Assembly (NCBI GenBank): GCA_029865225.1
Contig: JAOUHJ010000002.1
Coordinates: forward strand, 62,001-126,000
Length of the DNA: 64,000 nucleotides
Reading direction: 5' to 3'
From: Nitrospira sp.
GTDB taxonomy: Bacteria; Nitrospirota; Nitrospiria; Nitrospirales; Nitrospiraceae
Below are positions 8,424 to 18,829 of the stretch, piece after piece (position 1 is the stretch's first letter; the number at the start of each line of letters is the position of its first letter). The position numbers and the translations under genes are program-made. The notes under the pieces were generated by a model. It made no database searches. It saw only the letters and a program-made list of their open reading frames with translations, and was not told where the DNA came from.

Positions 8424-10511
8424 ATGAGACACTCTCAAATACTCCTTGGAAGATATCTGGCCGTTGTTCTTTTCACTGCTATTGGCTTAGGAACCTACGG
8501 CTGCGGTGACTCAGCCACCGTGAACCCAGAGGTAACCCTTGCGAGCCTAACGGTCTCACCTGGAACTCTCCAGCCGGGCTTTAGCGGTGGAACCACTCAG
8601 TACAGCGTCGAGCTTACCAGCAACACGACGACTGTGACCATCACTGCTCAAGCAGCAGTATCCGGGGACACCGTGAGCATTGATGGCGAGCCACGAAATA
8701 GCCACACAGTTGCCCTGGGGGACCCTGGATCGACGACTCCGGTGAGCATCGTCGTGTCAGAGTCAGGCACCAATTCAAGAACCTACACAGTCCTGCTCAA
8801 GAGAGCAGCCCTGGCTGGTAATAATTCGTTACAAGGCTTAACCGTTTCGCCCGGAACTCCGCCCATCGTATTCAACGAAAACACACTCACCTATACAGTC
8901 GATGTGGCCAGCACCGTCGAAAGCGTTGCGGTAACGCCGACCCTCCAGGATTCTGCCGCAACAATGACGGTGAAGAAGGGGAACGGTCAAGCCGAAGCCG
9001 CAACCTCTGGTCAGCCAAAAACAATCACCCTGAATCCCGCTGGCCAGAGCACTCTCATTACGATCGAAGTGACGGCCCTGAACCAAACTAAGAAAAGCTA
9101 CACGATCCTCGTGAATCGTGGCGGGTTATCGAGCATTAACAACTTGCAGAGCTTGACGGTGACACTGAATGCCTCGAGCCCCAACCTCATTACTAATTTT
9201 GACCCGAACACGCAGACCTACCCGGTGAACGTAGCAAGCACCGTAACAAGCGTCAGGGTGAGGCCGACACTGCCAGAGAATTCCAATGCGAGCATGAGCC
9301 TACGTGTGAACAGCGGGCAGCCCTCCAACATTAACTCCGGAGACACTCAAATTATTACCTTGGGCCAGCCAGACACGAACACCTTCATCAATATAATAGT
9401 CACCGCACAGAACGGGACTCCGAAGACCTATATCGTCGCTGTCGATAGGGCACCATCAAACGACAACAACCTGTCGGCCTTGAGCGTGAGAGTCGGTACT
9501 GTGGCACAAACCTTGTCTCCATCCCCCTTCAATCGGAATACCACGACCTATACGGTGGACGTTGCGTCCAACGTCACCAGCGTCACTGTCTCGGCAACCA
9601 AGGCTGATCAGAATGCTGCTATAGCTATTGCTAGCGCAACAATTCCCAATGGTAGCGTAACGGTCCCAGCTGGGACCGCAACGGGGGAAGCACCCGTTAC
9701 TCTAGGCGGGTTAGGATCAGAAACACCTGTGTCGGTCACGGTCACCCCTCAGATTGGAAACCCAAAGACATACAGCCTTACCATAACGCGGCTCTCGAGC
9801 AACAACAACCTGTCGGCCTTGAGTGTGACGGCAGGCACAGAGGCCCAAGCTTTGTCTCCAACCTTCGCTCCCAGTACTTCGGCCTATACGGTGAACGTGG
9901 CGACCGAAGTTACTGAGGTGACGGTCTCAGCCACCAAGGATGATCCAGATGCTGTCATGGGTATTGGTAGCGTCACGGCCGCAGCAGGAACAGCTTCAGG
10001 ACAAGCTATCATCACATTGAACGGAGCAGGGGAAGACACAACAGCGTCAATCACAGTAACTGCACAGAATGGAACGGTTAGAAATCCCCCTTATACAATC
10101 ACTGTGAAACGCCCCGCGCCCGCCGCCCCCCCCACCCCGGAGGCACCGGCGACCGCACCAGATCTGACTACGGAAAGTGATTCCGGCGTTCAGGGTATAC
10201 CTGAAAGCTTCACTGACAACCGCACTAACGTCCTAACGCCGAGCTTTACAGTGGCTCCCCCGGCAGCAGGGGAGACCGCGAGTCTCTATGTGGGTATAGG
10301 TACCAACCCAAGAGAAAAAGTCGCGACGAGCTTCGATCAGGCGACCAACACCCTGACAATGACGAATCCATTGCCTAGCGAAGGAGAGTACGATATTACC
10401 GTTACCAGCACGGTGACTAATTCAGCAGGCGTTGAATCCCTCCAGAGTCCGGCTTTGACCGTGACCATTGATAATGGTGCCCCAGGAGCCCCCACACCAC
10501 CCGGATCATAA
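8424..10511 (+). CDS. Cadherin-like beta-sandwich repeat lipoprotein, paralog 2 (about 5 units plus a distinct Ig-like C-terminus)
   Basis: Start re-set to ATG 8424 (MRHSQILLGRYLAVVLFTAIGLGTYGCGDSATVNP); same repeat motif as paralog 1. Confidence 0.85.
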   Translation: MRHSQILLGRYLAVVLFTAIGLGTYGCGDSATVNPEVTLASLTVSPGTLQPGFSGGTTQYSVELTSNTTTVTITAQAAVSGDTVSIDGEPRNSHTVALGDPGSTTPVSIVVSESGTNSRTYTVLLKRAALAGNNSLQGLTVSPGTPPIVFNENTLTYTVDVASTVESVAVTPTLQDSAATMTVKKGNGQAEAATSGQPKTITLNPAGQSTLITIEVTALNQTKKSYTILVNRGGLSSINNLQSLTVTLNASSPNLITNFDPNTQTYPVNVASTVTSVRVRPTLPENSNASMSLRVNSGQPSNINSGDTQIITLGQPDTNTFINIIVTAQNGTPKTYIVAVDRAPSNDNNLSALSVRVGTVAQTLSPSPFNRNTTTYTVDVASNVTSVTVSATKADQNAAIAIASATIPNGSVTVPAGTATGEAPVTLGGLGSETPVSVTVTPQIGNPKTYSLTITRLSSNNNLSALSVTAGTEAQALSPTFAPSTSAYTVNVATEVTEVTVSATKDDPDAVMGIGSVTAAAGTASGQAIITLNGAGEDTTASITVTAQNGTVRNPPYTITVKRPAPAAPPTPEAPATAPDLTTESDSGVQGIPESFTDNRTNVLTPSFTVAPPAAGETASLYVGIGTNPREKVATSFDQATNTLTMTNPLPSEGEYDITVTSTVTNSAGVESLQSPALTVTIDNGAPGAPTPPGS

Positions 10512-10684
10512 TACAGGAGCGCACAATACATAATGGTACTGCATCACACCGATCACGATCCTTCAACAGTCGTCTTGCATCGTGATCCAAGCGTTCAACT
10601 AGAACAGGCATACTGTGGTTCGGGTTTCTGGTGCCTCACAGACACCCTACCGTGCATAACCCGCACGTCTTCCAATCCGCTCTG

Positions 10685-10713
10685 TTGACCCGACCGATCA
10701 GATTCGCTATACA
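10685..10713 (+). promoter_or_regulatory. Sigma70-like promoter upstream of paralog 3
   Basis: TTGACC (10685-10690), 17-nt spacer, TATACA (10708-10713). Confidence 0.6.
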
Positions 10714-10841
10714 TTTGATTGCTTAGACGACGATCTCTGCCATGGCAGCTCGGTCTTGATCCCTCTCTGAACCGCGGGCTGCCAATCGAATTCATCAGAA
10801 CGAGCCTATCTCATCGTATAAAAGAAAGTGGGTGGCTCCAT

Positions 10842-12428
10842 ATGAAACGCTTCGTCACGATAGTTGGACCATGTCTTGTCATCAGTCTTCTCACTGTCGT
10901 TGGACTGAGCAACTATGGCTGTGGCGACTCTGCAACCGTAAACCCCGTAGTGGAACTCGCCAGCTTGTCCGTCGAACCTGGAACGCTCGAACCGGCCTTT
11001 AATGGTGGAACGACCCAGTACAAGGCGGATCTTGCCAACAACATCACGAGTGTCACCGTCACCGCTCAACCAGCCGTGGCCGGCGACAGCGTGACGATTA
11101 ACGGTGAGGCAACGGCAAGCCGCCCCATCACCCTCGGCGAGGCGGGATCGACGACTCCGGTGAATATCGTCGTGTCAGAATCGGGTACCAACTCGCGGAC
11201 CTATACCGTCCTCCTCACGAAAGCGAGCTTAACAGGTAACAACTCGTTACGGAGCTTATCGATTTCATCAGGCTCTCTCGACCCCGGATTTGACGCAAAT
11301 ACCCTGAGCTATCAAGCCTCTGTCGCCAGCAGCGTCAACAGCATGAGGGTGACACCAACCTTAGACGATCCTGCTGCGACGATGACGATAAACGGCCAAG
11401 CCGCCATCTCCGGGCAAACCCAAACCGTTCCTCTTCGCGATCCCGGTCTGAGCACCGTCATCAGCGTGGTTGTGACCGCGCAGAACGGCACTCAGAAACA
11501 GTACACCCTGGTCGTCTCTCGCGCAGCCCTCCGTGCGAACAACAACCTCCAGAGGTTAGGCGTGTCACCAGGATCCCTGTCCCCTTCATTCAGCGCAACG
11601 AGAACGAGCTATACCGTCAATGTCGGTGGAAGGGTTGAGAGTGTCACTGTGACTGCGGAGCCGGAGGATACAGCTGCAGGTCTGACTATTGCCGGGCAAA
11701 GCGTAGGTTCGCGTTCCATCTCTTTGCCGCCCGGTCCATCGAACACCGAAGTAGAGGTGGTTGTAACTGCACAGAATGGAACTTCCAAAACATACTTGCT
11801 CACTGTGAATCGCGAGGCGCTCTCGGCTGATAACAACTTGGAAACCCTGAGCGTATCCCCTGGCACCTTGGATCCTACCTTTTCCGCCGGCACCACGAAC
11901 TACACCGTAGAGGTAGCGTTTACGGTCGCTACCGTGGCTATCACTGCGACCAAATCTGATCCGAATGCCGTGATCTCCGGGGATGTTCCCAACGGAGGGC
12001 AGGCGAACATTGCGCTCGATGGACCAGGGACAAGCAAGACTGTCTCAATCATCGTGACTGCACCGAATGAAACCACTAAGACCTATAACATCACGGTGAC
12101 CCGATTGGCGCCTTCGACTGACAGTAACCTCAGGGAATTGACGGTCTCCGTTGGCACACTCAGTCCCGCCTTTTCTCCCGGCCAGCTGACCTATGATGCA
12201 AACGTTTCCGGAAACGATGAAACCGTCACCATTACCGCAACCAAGTCTGATCCGAACGCCATATTATCCTCGGCTAGCTCGGTCATCGCTGCAGCGGGAA
12301 CTCCGACTGGTCGCGTGACCGTCCTGCTTGGTCGGAATACGACCACGACAACCTCGATCCTCGTAACAGCTCAGGACGGGACGACCCGTAAGACCTATAC
12401 GATTAACGTTTTCCGACCAGAGCGCTAG
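10842..12428 (+). CDS. Cadherin-like beta-sandwich repeat lipoprotein, paralog 3 (about 5 units)
   Basis: Start re-set to ATG 10842 (MKRFVTIVGPCLVISLLTVVGLSNYGCGDSATVNP); same repeats. Confidence 0.85.
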   Translation: MKRFVTIVGPCLVISLLTVVGLSNYGCGDSATVNPVVELASLSVEPGTLEPAFNGGTTQYKADLANNITSVTVTAQPAVAGDSVTINGEATASRPITLGEAGSTTPVNIVVSESGTNSRTYTVLLTKASLTGNNSLRSLSISSGSLDPGFDANTLSYQASVASSVNSMRVTPTLDDPAATMTINGQAAISGQTQTVPLRDPGLSTVISVVVTAQNGTQKQYTLVVSRAALRANNNLQRLGVSPGSLSPSFSATRTSYTVNVGGRVESVTVTAEPEDTAAGLTIAGQSVGSRSISLPPGPSNTEVEVVVTAQNGTSKTYLLTVNREALSADNNLETLSVSPGTLDPTFSAGTTNYTVEVAFTVATVAITATKSDPNAVISGDVPNGGQANIALDGPGTSKTVSIIVTAPNETTKTYNITVTRLAPSTDSNLRELTVSVGTLSPAFSPGQLTYDANVSGNDETVTITATKSDPNAILSSASSVIAAAGTPTGRVTVLLGRNTTTTTSILVTAQDGTTRKTYTINVFRPER

Positions 12429-12565
12429 TTCAGGATACCCAAACTCCGTATCTTGCAAGTTAACCGAATCACAAAATTCACCGCGCTCAGCTCCCTGTTC
12501 AGTCAAGAATGAACCCGGCGACAATATGCCTTCACCATGAGCGATGTTTTCTTTCCCTCGTGCCG

Positions 12566-12595
12566 TTGACCTTGCCTATTCAAATTCGCTATACG
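12566..12595 (+). promoter_or_regulatory. Sigma70-like promoter upstream of paralog 4
   Basis: TTGACC (12566-12571), 18-nt spacer, TATACG (12590-12595); shares attcgcTATAC with the promoter at 10685. Confidence 0.55.
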
Positions 12596-12729
12596 TCTTA
12601 ATGACTATTTCATCACCAAGGACAATTTGATTCTTGAACCCTCTCGTAGTCTCGAGACCTACCGTTTGGGTTCACCAGAGCGGACTGATTCATCAATTGA
12701 TGAACTAGCAAGAAAGAGAACAGCCCTGC

Positions 12730-13746
12730 ATGAAACACGCGCTTACCATCGCACACCAATCCTTCGCTGCTCTTCTGCTTATGACAATCGGCTTAGGGGC
12801 CTATGGCTGTGCGGATACAGCCGCGATCATCGAGGAAGCACAACTCGCCAGCTTGACGGTCAGCCCAGGGGACCTCAATCCAGCTTTTTCGAGCAGTACC
12901 ACGAGATATGATCTCAAGGTGTCGTCCTCGGACGACAGCGTCACAATACGAGCCAATCCTCAAGATAGTGCCACGAAGATGACCATCAATGGCGTTGCGA
13001 CCAATGCGGAGGAAGCACGCTCCTTTCCGCTGCCGGAGCCACCATCGATTACACCCATCACAATCGTCTTGACGGCGCCGAGTGGAACTCAGAAAACCTA
13101 CCTCGTCTTTGTGGAGCGCCCTGTGCCACCGGCTCCACCGAGCAGCAATAACAACCTATCGAACTTAGAGGTGTCTGCGGGCAGGCTGGATCCTGCCTTT
13201 TCTGCCGGCACCACGCAGTACACCGTCGAGGTCGGGCCCGCCGTCACTGAAGTGACTGTCACTGCGACCAAGTCTGATCCAAATGCCGTAATCTCTGGCG
13301 ATATCCCTAACGAAGGACAGGCGACCATCTCACTGGGCGGACAAGGCACGAGCAAGGTCGTAAAGATCACCGTTACTGCACCGAATGGCGACTCCAAGAC
13401 CTACAGCATCACCGTGAAGCGATTGGCGCCTTCGACTGACAGCAACCTCTCGGCCTTGACGTTGTCCGCAGGCACATTGATTCCCTCCTTCTCCCCCGGT
13501 GAGCTGACCTATCTGGCAACCGTCTCCGCCAACGCCGAAACCGTCACCATTTCCGCGACCAAGTCTGATCCGAATGCCGTAATATCCTCGGCGGGGTCGG
13601 TGATTGCTAAAGCAGGGGATCCAACTGGTCGCGTGACCGTCTCGCTTGGGCGGAATGCTACAACGACAGTGTCGATTCTCGTGACCGCGCAGGACGGGAT
13701 AACCCGTAAGACATATACGATTAGCGTCTTCCGACCAGAGCGCTAG
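12730..13746 (+). CDS. Cadherin-like beta-sandwich repeat lipoprotein, paralog 4 (about 3 units)
   Basis: MKHALTIAHQSFAALLLMTIGLGAYGCADTAA; last repeat nearly matches the C-terminus of paralog 3 (both end VFRPER). Confidence 0.85.
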   Translation: MKHALTIAHQSFAALLLMTIGLGAYGCADTAAIIEEAQLASLTVSPGDLNPAFSSSTTRYDLKVSSSDDSVTIRANPQDSATKMTINGVATNAEEARSFPLPEPPSITPITIVLTAPSGTQKTYLVFVERPVPPAPPSSNNNLSNLEVSAGRLDPAFSAGTTQYTVEVGPAVTEVTVTATKSDPNAVISGDIPNEGQATISLGGQGTSKVVKITVTAPNGDSKTYSITVKRLAPSTDSNLSALTLSAGTLIPSFSPGELTYLATVSANAETVTISATKSDPNAVISSAGSVIAKAGDPTGRVTVSLGRNATTTVSILVTAQDGITRKTYTISVFRPER

Positions 13747-13907
13747 AAGAAGGCCTTGTCTTCTGCTGGCACAGGCTCCCACACCCGCCTTGCAACGAGG
13801 AACCGATAGCACAGACCAGACACCGGAGGTTCTTGGTCCGCTCTCCCCTCTTGAAGCAAACAGCCGATGGCAACTGTCCGGAACACAGGTTCGTGGCGGC
13901 AGAAGGT

Positions 13908-14579
13908 CTACCGTTTCGGATCCAATTCGATCAGTCCCTTGCGGATGGCAAGAATAGCCGCTTGTGTCCGATCGTAGACTTGCAGTTTGTGGAAGATGTT
14001 CCGGACGTGATTCTTCACGGTCTTTTCGCTGAGGTCGAGGCTATTCGCGATCTCTTTGTTGGTTTTCCCATCCGCGACCAGCCGTAACACGGTGATTTCC
14101 CGCTCGGTCAAATCATGTTCGGCCCACGCCGGCTTCTTCCCCTTCTTTTGGGCCATCAGCGAGAATTCGGCCAGGATCTTGCTGGCGACCGATGGATGAA
14201 TGAGCGATTCACCACGATAGATCGCGCGAATGGCCGCCACGATTTGAGACGATTCGGAATCTTTCAGCAAGTATCCCGTCGCCCCTGCTCGGACCAAGTC
14301 GAAGATGTATTGCTGTTCTTCATACATGGTCAATGCGACGATGCCGATATGCGGGAGCTCGCGTTTGATCTGTCGCGTCGCCTCAACACCGCCCATCCGT
14401 GGCATGCTCACATCCATCAGAATCACATCGGGAAGAAGCGTACTGGCCTTTTCAACGGCCTCGACTCCATCCTGAGCTTCACCGATGACATGGATGTCCT
14501 CTTTGGTCTTGAGAATGGCCGCCAGACCTTCTCGGACCACCCGATGGTCGTCGGCGATGAGGACTTTAATCTTCTCCAT
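13908..14579 (-). CDS. NarL/FixJ-family response regulator (LuxR-type HTH)
   Basis: Receiver IKVLIADDHRVVREGL...DVILMDVSMPRMGG; C-terminal LTEREITVLRLVADGKTNKEIANSLDLSEKTVKNHVRNIFHKL. Confidence 0.95.
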   Translation of the reverse strand: MEKIKVLIADDHRVVREGLAAILKTKEDIHVIGEAQDGVEAVEKASTLLPDVILMDVSMPRMGGVEATRQIKRELPHIGIVALTMYEEQQYIFDLVRAGATGYLLKDSESSQIVAAIRAIYRGESLIHPSVASKILAEFSLMAQKKGKKPAWAEHDLTEREITVLRLVADGKTNKEIANSLDLSEKTVKNHVRNIFHKLQVYDRTQAAILAIRKGLIELDPKR

Positions 14580-15681
14580 TGTTTATCTCCTCCTTATTGC
14601 CCATTGGTACATCCACAACGATTTTGGTGCCCTTCCCTGGTTTGGACTCCACGCGACCTTCGCCACCAACCAGTCGTGTTCGCTCCAGAATCCCCTTGAT
14701 GCCAAAATGATCCCATTTTTCAGGGTCCCGGAGCACCGCCTCCATGTCAAATCCGACGCCATTGTCCGTAATCGTGACCCGTAGCCGATCTTCGCCGATG
14801 TCCAGTTTGATCGACACCCGATCGGCTTTGGCATGCTTCTCGACGTTGCTCAAGGCTTCCTGGATGATTCGGAAGAGAAAGATCTTGGTACGAGGGAACA
14901 GGATCTGCTCATCTCCCGTCACGGTAAATTTCGTGGCGATATGGGTCTGGGTCTGATACGAGGCGAAATAATTCCTGAGGCCGGGGATCAGATCCATCTT
15001 GTCATAGTGGAGTGGGCGCAGATTAAAGATCACCTGGCGGGCTTCCTGAATGGCGAGTTTCAATTGAGCCTTGCTCTCCTTGAGAGTGGCGAGACAGGCG
15101 CGAGGATTCTTCCGGATCAGCTGCTGGCACAGATCCAGCTTGAAATTCACCCCCGCCAAAATCTGCACGAATCCGTCGTGAATCTCGCAGGCGATTCTCG
15201 TCCGTTCGTCCGTGACGGCGGCGCCCGTTTCCTTCACATAGAGTCGGTAGAGCGACTGATATTTGTTCAGCGTCTTCTCGATCTCGGCCGTCGCGCGGAT
15301 GCGGGCTTCAATCAACTCCCACATGAACTTTGCACTGGCCCCGCCGATTGCGGTCACACCCATCCGATGGAAATCCTGAAGAAATTTCCAGACGTCCGGA
15401 TCCCCGGACACATCGATGATCAAATCCACATGTTCCATCGTGAGCAACTGCCGATAATCGTGGGTGATCGGAATCTTCAGTTGTCGGGCAAGGTCCAGCC
15501 CCGGGGCGTCCGGAAGCACCTCCGCCACCCCAACGATCTGGACAAGCGGGTCATTCGCAAAAATTTCCATTAATGCGGTGCCACCGCGACCGGCGCCTAT
15601 GATCGCCACACTCGTCGCCCCTGGAGACGGCGTGTCTCGTCGCCCACGCTTTGAGAGTGATGCGGTCATCAGGTGTAACAC
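14566..15681 (-). CDS. Histidine kinase (HisKA_3/HATPase_c) with N-terminal Rossmann-type NAD(P)-binding domain
   Basis: SVAIIGAGRGGTALMEIF...VDLIIDVSGDPDV; H-box ERTRIACEIHDGFVQILAGV; N/G boxes EALSNVEKHAKAD, ITDNGVGFD. Confidence 0.9.
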   Translation of the reverse strand: MLHLMTASLSKRGRRDTPSPGATSVAIIGAGRGGTALMEIFANDPLVQIVGVAEVLPDAPGLDLARQLKIPITHDYRQLLTMEHVDLIIDVSGDPDVWKFLQDFHRMGVTAIGGASAKFMWELIEARIRATAEIEKTLNKYQSLYRLYVKETGAAVTDERTRIACEIHDGFVQILAGVNFKLDLCQQLIRKNPRACLATLKESKAQLKLAIQEARQVIFNLRPLHYDKMDLIPGLRNYFASYQTQTHIATKFTVTGDEQILFPRTKIFLFRIIQEALSNVEKHAKADRVSIKLDIGEDRLRVTITDNGVGFDMEAVLRDPEKWDHFGIKGILERTRLVGGEGRVESKPGKGTKIVVDVPMGNKEEINNGED

Positions 15682-15781
15682 GCTCCGGTCGTCGTCATCT
15701 GCGTCTCTAGCGGGAGGAAGGTAGAAGGGAAAATCGCGAACGAAGTTGAGAGCGAACGGTGGGCGGGATAACGGTCTAAGA

Positions 15782-16246
15782 TCAATGGTCGCGTCGCTGG
15801 TCTGCCAAGGTCTTCAACTCGTCCATGAATTGTTCGATGTCCTTGAACTCCCGATAGACGGATGCAAACCGGACATAGGCAACCTGGTCGAGTTGATGCA
15901 ACTCTTTCATGACTTCCTCTCCCACCACTCGGCTCTCGATCTCTGTTTCGCCCATTTCTTGAATCCGCTTTTCGATTCGATCAGTCACGGCTTCAATGGT
16001 GCCGGTGCTGATCGGCCGTTTCTCACAGGCTTTCTTGAGGCCCGCGAGAATCTTCGTACGGTCAAAGGACTCACGGCGACCGTCTTTCTTCACGACAACT
16101 GGAAGAATTTCTTCGACACGTTCGTAGGTCGTATAGCGACGCTTACACCCAAGGCATTCGCGACGGCGACGAATAACTTCGCCTTCCTTGGCCATACGAG
16201 AATCGACCACCTTGTCTTCGAGTTCATCGCAGAAGGGACATTTCAC
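15782..16246 (-). CDS. nrdR: Transcriptional repressor NrdR (probable GTG start)
   Basis: [44 protein letters not shown]; in-frame GTG at 16246 directly precedes KCPFC. Confidence 0.95.
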   Translation of the reverse strand: MKCPFCDELEDKVVDSRMAKEGEVIRRRRECLGCKRRYTTYERVEEILPVVVKKDGRRESFDRTKILAGLKKACEKRPISTGTIEAVTDRIEKRIQEMGETEIESRVVGEEVMKELHQLDQVAYVRFASVYREFKDIEQFMDELKTLADQRRDH

Positions 16247-16278
16247 TGGAAACGACCTGCTCTCTCGCTCGCGGCTGA

Positions 16279-17544
16279 CTAGTAGGGATGAAAGATTGGG
16301 AACCGGGCACACAACGCCTTTGCTTGCATGCGAACATCTTCCAACACCTCTGTTTCCTGCCGATGCTGGAGAACACGGTCGACCAGTTCTACGATCTGTT
16401 TCATCTCGGGTTCGCGCATTCCACGAGTGGACACGATGGGTGACCCTAAACGGATGCCGCTGGCGACGGCGGGCGGTTTTTCGTCGTAGGGTACGGCGTT
16501 CTTATTGACGATGATCCCGGCCGCATCAAGTGCCGCATCGGCCTCTTTCCCTGTGATGCCCTTATTGGTGAGATTCAGGAGCATCAAATGGGTATCCGTT
16601 CCGCCCGAGACGATCTTATAGCCACGATCGACAAACCCTTGGGCCAGCGCCCTGGCATTGGTCAAAACTTGTTGCTGATACCGCTTGAACGGCGGAGACA
16701 ACGCTTCCTTGAAGGCCACCGCTTTGGCGGCAATCACATGCATCAGCGGCCCACCCTGCAGACCGGGGAAGACCAGCTTGTCGACCGCCTTGGCATATTC
16801 GGCTCGGCACATCGTGACACCGCCACGAGGGCCGCGCAGCGTCTTATGGGTAGTGGTCGTTACGAAGTCAGCATAGGGGACGGGATTCGGATGCAGCCCG
16901 GCTGCGATTAGCCCAGCAATATGGGCAATATCCACTAACAGATAGGCTCCCACCGACTTAGCAATCTGTTGGAATCGTGGAAAATCAAGAGTGCGCGCGT
17001 AGGCGCTGGCCCCGACGACGATCATGCGGGGACGACATTCCTCCGCAACTTTTTGGACCGCATCATAATCGATGGTTTCCGTCTGGCGATCGACGCCATA
17101 GGAGAAGACGCGAAAGAGGATGCCCGAAAAGTTGACTTTACTGCCGTGCGTGAGATGTCCACCTTGAGCGAGATCCATCCCTAGAATGGTGTCTCCCGCC
17201 TTCAGCACCGACAAGTACGCCGCCATGTTGGCCTGCGAACCTGAATGGGGTTGCACATTGACATGCTCGGCGCCAAAGATTTCCTTGCACCGCTGAATCG
17301 CCAAGTCCTCGACCGCATCGGCATGTTGACATCCACCGTAGTACCGCTTGCCTGGGTACCCCTCCGCATATTTATTCGTGAGCAAGGACCCTTGCGCAGC
17401 CAAGACTGCAGGGCTGGCAAAATTTTCCGACGCGATCAACAGCAACTTCTCACGCTGCCGGACTTCTTCCGCTTCGATCGCGGCATAGACGTCGGGATCG
17501 GCCGTCTTCAGTGCGTCCCATGAACCCATCGCGTCGCTGCTCAT
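16279..17544 (-). CDS. glyA: Serine hydroxymethyltransferase
   Basis: [48 protein letters not shown]. Confidence 0.98.
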   Translation of the reverse strand: MSSDAMGSWDALKTADPDVYAAIEAEEVRQREKLLLIASENFASPAVLAAQGSLLTNKYAEGYPGKRYYGGCQHADAVEDLAIQRCKEIFGAEHVNVQPHSGSQANMAAYLSVLKAGDTILGMDLAQGGHLTHGSKVNFSGILFRVFSYGVDRQTETIDYDAVQKVAEECRPRMIVVGASAYARTLDFPRFQQIAKSVGAYLLVDIAHIAGLIAAGLHPNPVPYADFVTTTTHKTLRGPRGGVTMCRAEYAKAVDKLVFPGLQGGPLMHVIAAKAVAFKEALSPPFKRYQQQVLTNARALAQGFVDRGYKIVSGGTDTHLMLLNLTNKGITGKEADAALDAAGIIVNKNAVPYDEKPPAVASGIRLGSPIVSTRGMREPEMKQIVELVDRVLQHRQETEVLEDVRMQAKALCARFPIFHPY

Positions 17545-17563
17545 CGTCTCCGTGCTCCAGATT

Positions 17564-18040
17564 CTACTTTTCCGCCGTCGTGGCCTCTTCAGCCTCTTGC
17601 TTCTTCACGACGTGGACTTTCACTGTGGCCATCACATCCCGCGGCATCTTAATAGGCACCGCGACGGTCCCGAGCTCCTTGATGGGATGAGCAAGCTGGA
17701 TCTTACGACGATCCACGGTAACGCCCTGCGCGGCCAGTCCTTCCGCAATGTCTTTGGTGGTGACAGAGCCAAATAATTTGTCGTCCTTACCCGCCTGCAT
17801 CTCGATCGTCAGCGAAACCGCCGACACCTTCTTGGCATGGGCTTCAATTTCCAGTTTTTCCTTCTTGGCCTTCTCGGCTGCCACCCGTTTGACGTGTTCA
17901 AACGCCTTGATGCTCCGACTGTCGGCCTCCACAGCCTTGCGACGCGGGATCAAATAGTTCCGTGCAAATCCATCCTTGACGTTGATGAGATCGCCAAGAT
18001 GCCCCACCCCTTCCAGAGTCTCTTGAAGAATGACTTTCAT
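17564..18040 (-). CDS. rplI: 50S ribosomal protein L9
   Basis: [36 protein letters not shown]. Confidence 0.98.
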   Translation of the reverse strand: MKVILQETLEGVGHLGDLINVKDGFARNYLIPRRKAVEADSRSIKAFEHVKRVAAEKAKKEKLEIEAHAKKVSAVSLTIEMQAGKDDKLFGSVTTKDIAEGLAAQGVTVDRRKIQLAHPIKELGTVAVPIKMPRDVMATVKVHVVKKQEAEEATTAEK

Positions 18041-18224
18041 ACCCCTACTCCTTCACATGATAAAGTAGCCGAGGATACTGACCTGACTGGGAAATGTCAA
18101 TTCAGATGAGTGCCTATCATTAGCAGAGAAGTAGGGCGATCCTGGTAGAAATGCGCCATGCCTCCGGAACAACGGACGAATTTCTTCAGCAATTAGTGTA
18201 GAGGGAAAGTCTTTAGAGGAGGAG

Positions 18225-18449
18225 TTACAGCAGGTTGAATTCTTCCACGGTCAGTGCAGCTTGGCGAATCAATTTACGAAGGAGCCCAGGACCCAATTCG
18301 TCATGCTGTGGGATGGAGAGCGTGTACTCGTATCCAGATTTCACCAACATGACATGCGACCCTCGGTGCCGTGCGACCGTCCAACCTGCTCGTTCAAATT
18401 TTCGCACGGCGTCTGACCCCGAACACACCCGAAGGCGTTCAGCCATCAC
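18225..18449 (-). CDS. hicA: HicA-like type II toxin (YcfA family)
   Basis: VRKFERAGWTVARHRGSHVMLVKSG...LSIPQHDELGPGLLRKLIRQA. Confidence 0.88.
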   Translation of the reverse strand: MMAERLRVCSGSDAVRKFERAGWTVARHRGSHVMLVKSGYEYTLSIPQHDELGPGLLRKLIRQAALTVEEFNLL

Positions 18450-18646
18450 ACCACAACCTCAACCATCCGTTCGGCATCAACCGCCTGCTTGGCCTCCATC
18501 ACCTCAAACCATCCCTCGATAGCATCCTTCACGTTGGCGATTGCCTCATCGTGAGTCCTCCCCTGGGAGAGACATCCCGGCAAAGCTGGAACCTCGGCGA
18601 CAAAGAAGCCTGCCTCATCTTGTTCCACCACAACATGGAGTTTCAT
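18446..18646 (-). CDS. hicB: HicB-like antitoxin
   Basis: Start re-set to ATG 18646: MKLHVVVEQDEAGFFVAEVPALPGCLSQGRTHDEAIANVKDAIEGW; overlaps hicA by 4 nt. Confidence 0.88.
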   Translation of the reverse strand: MKLHVVVEQDEAGFFVAEVPALPGCLSQGRTHDEAIANVKDAIEGWFEVMEAKQAVDAERMVEVVV

Positions 18647-18829
18647 TTCTACAATCTCCCTTTTTCTGTCACATTCATGGTTATTATCGAGAAGACCATC
18701 TTCATGGTCAAGCAATCAGGCCGATACGGGAAACAAGAAAAGAATGGAAAAAGGAATCAGGAACCACCGTACTCCCTCGATCGATTTAGAAATCCAACCT
18801 ATCTCTATTTTCTTCCACTGTTCTCAAGA

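Noticed and set aside
14833-15573. 246-aa plus-strand ORF opposite the histidine kinase
   Set aside because: Antisense to a gene with clear kinase motifs; no recognisable domain.
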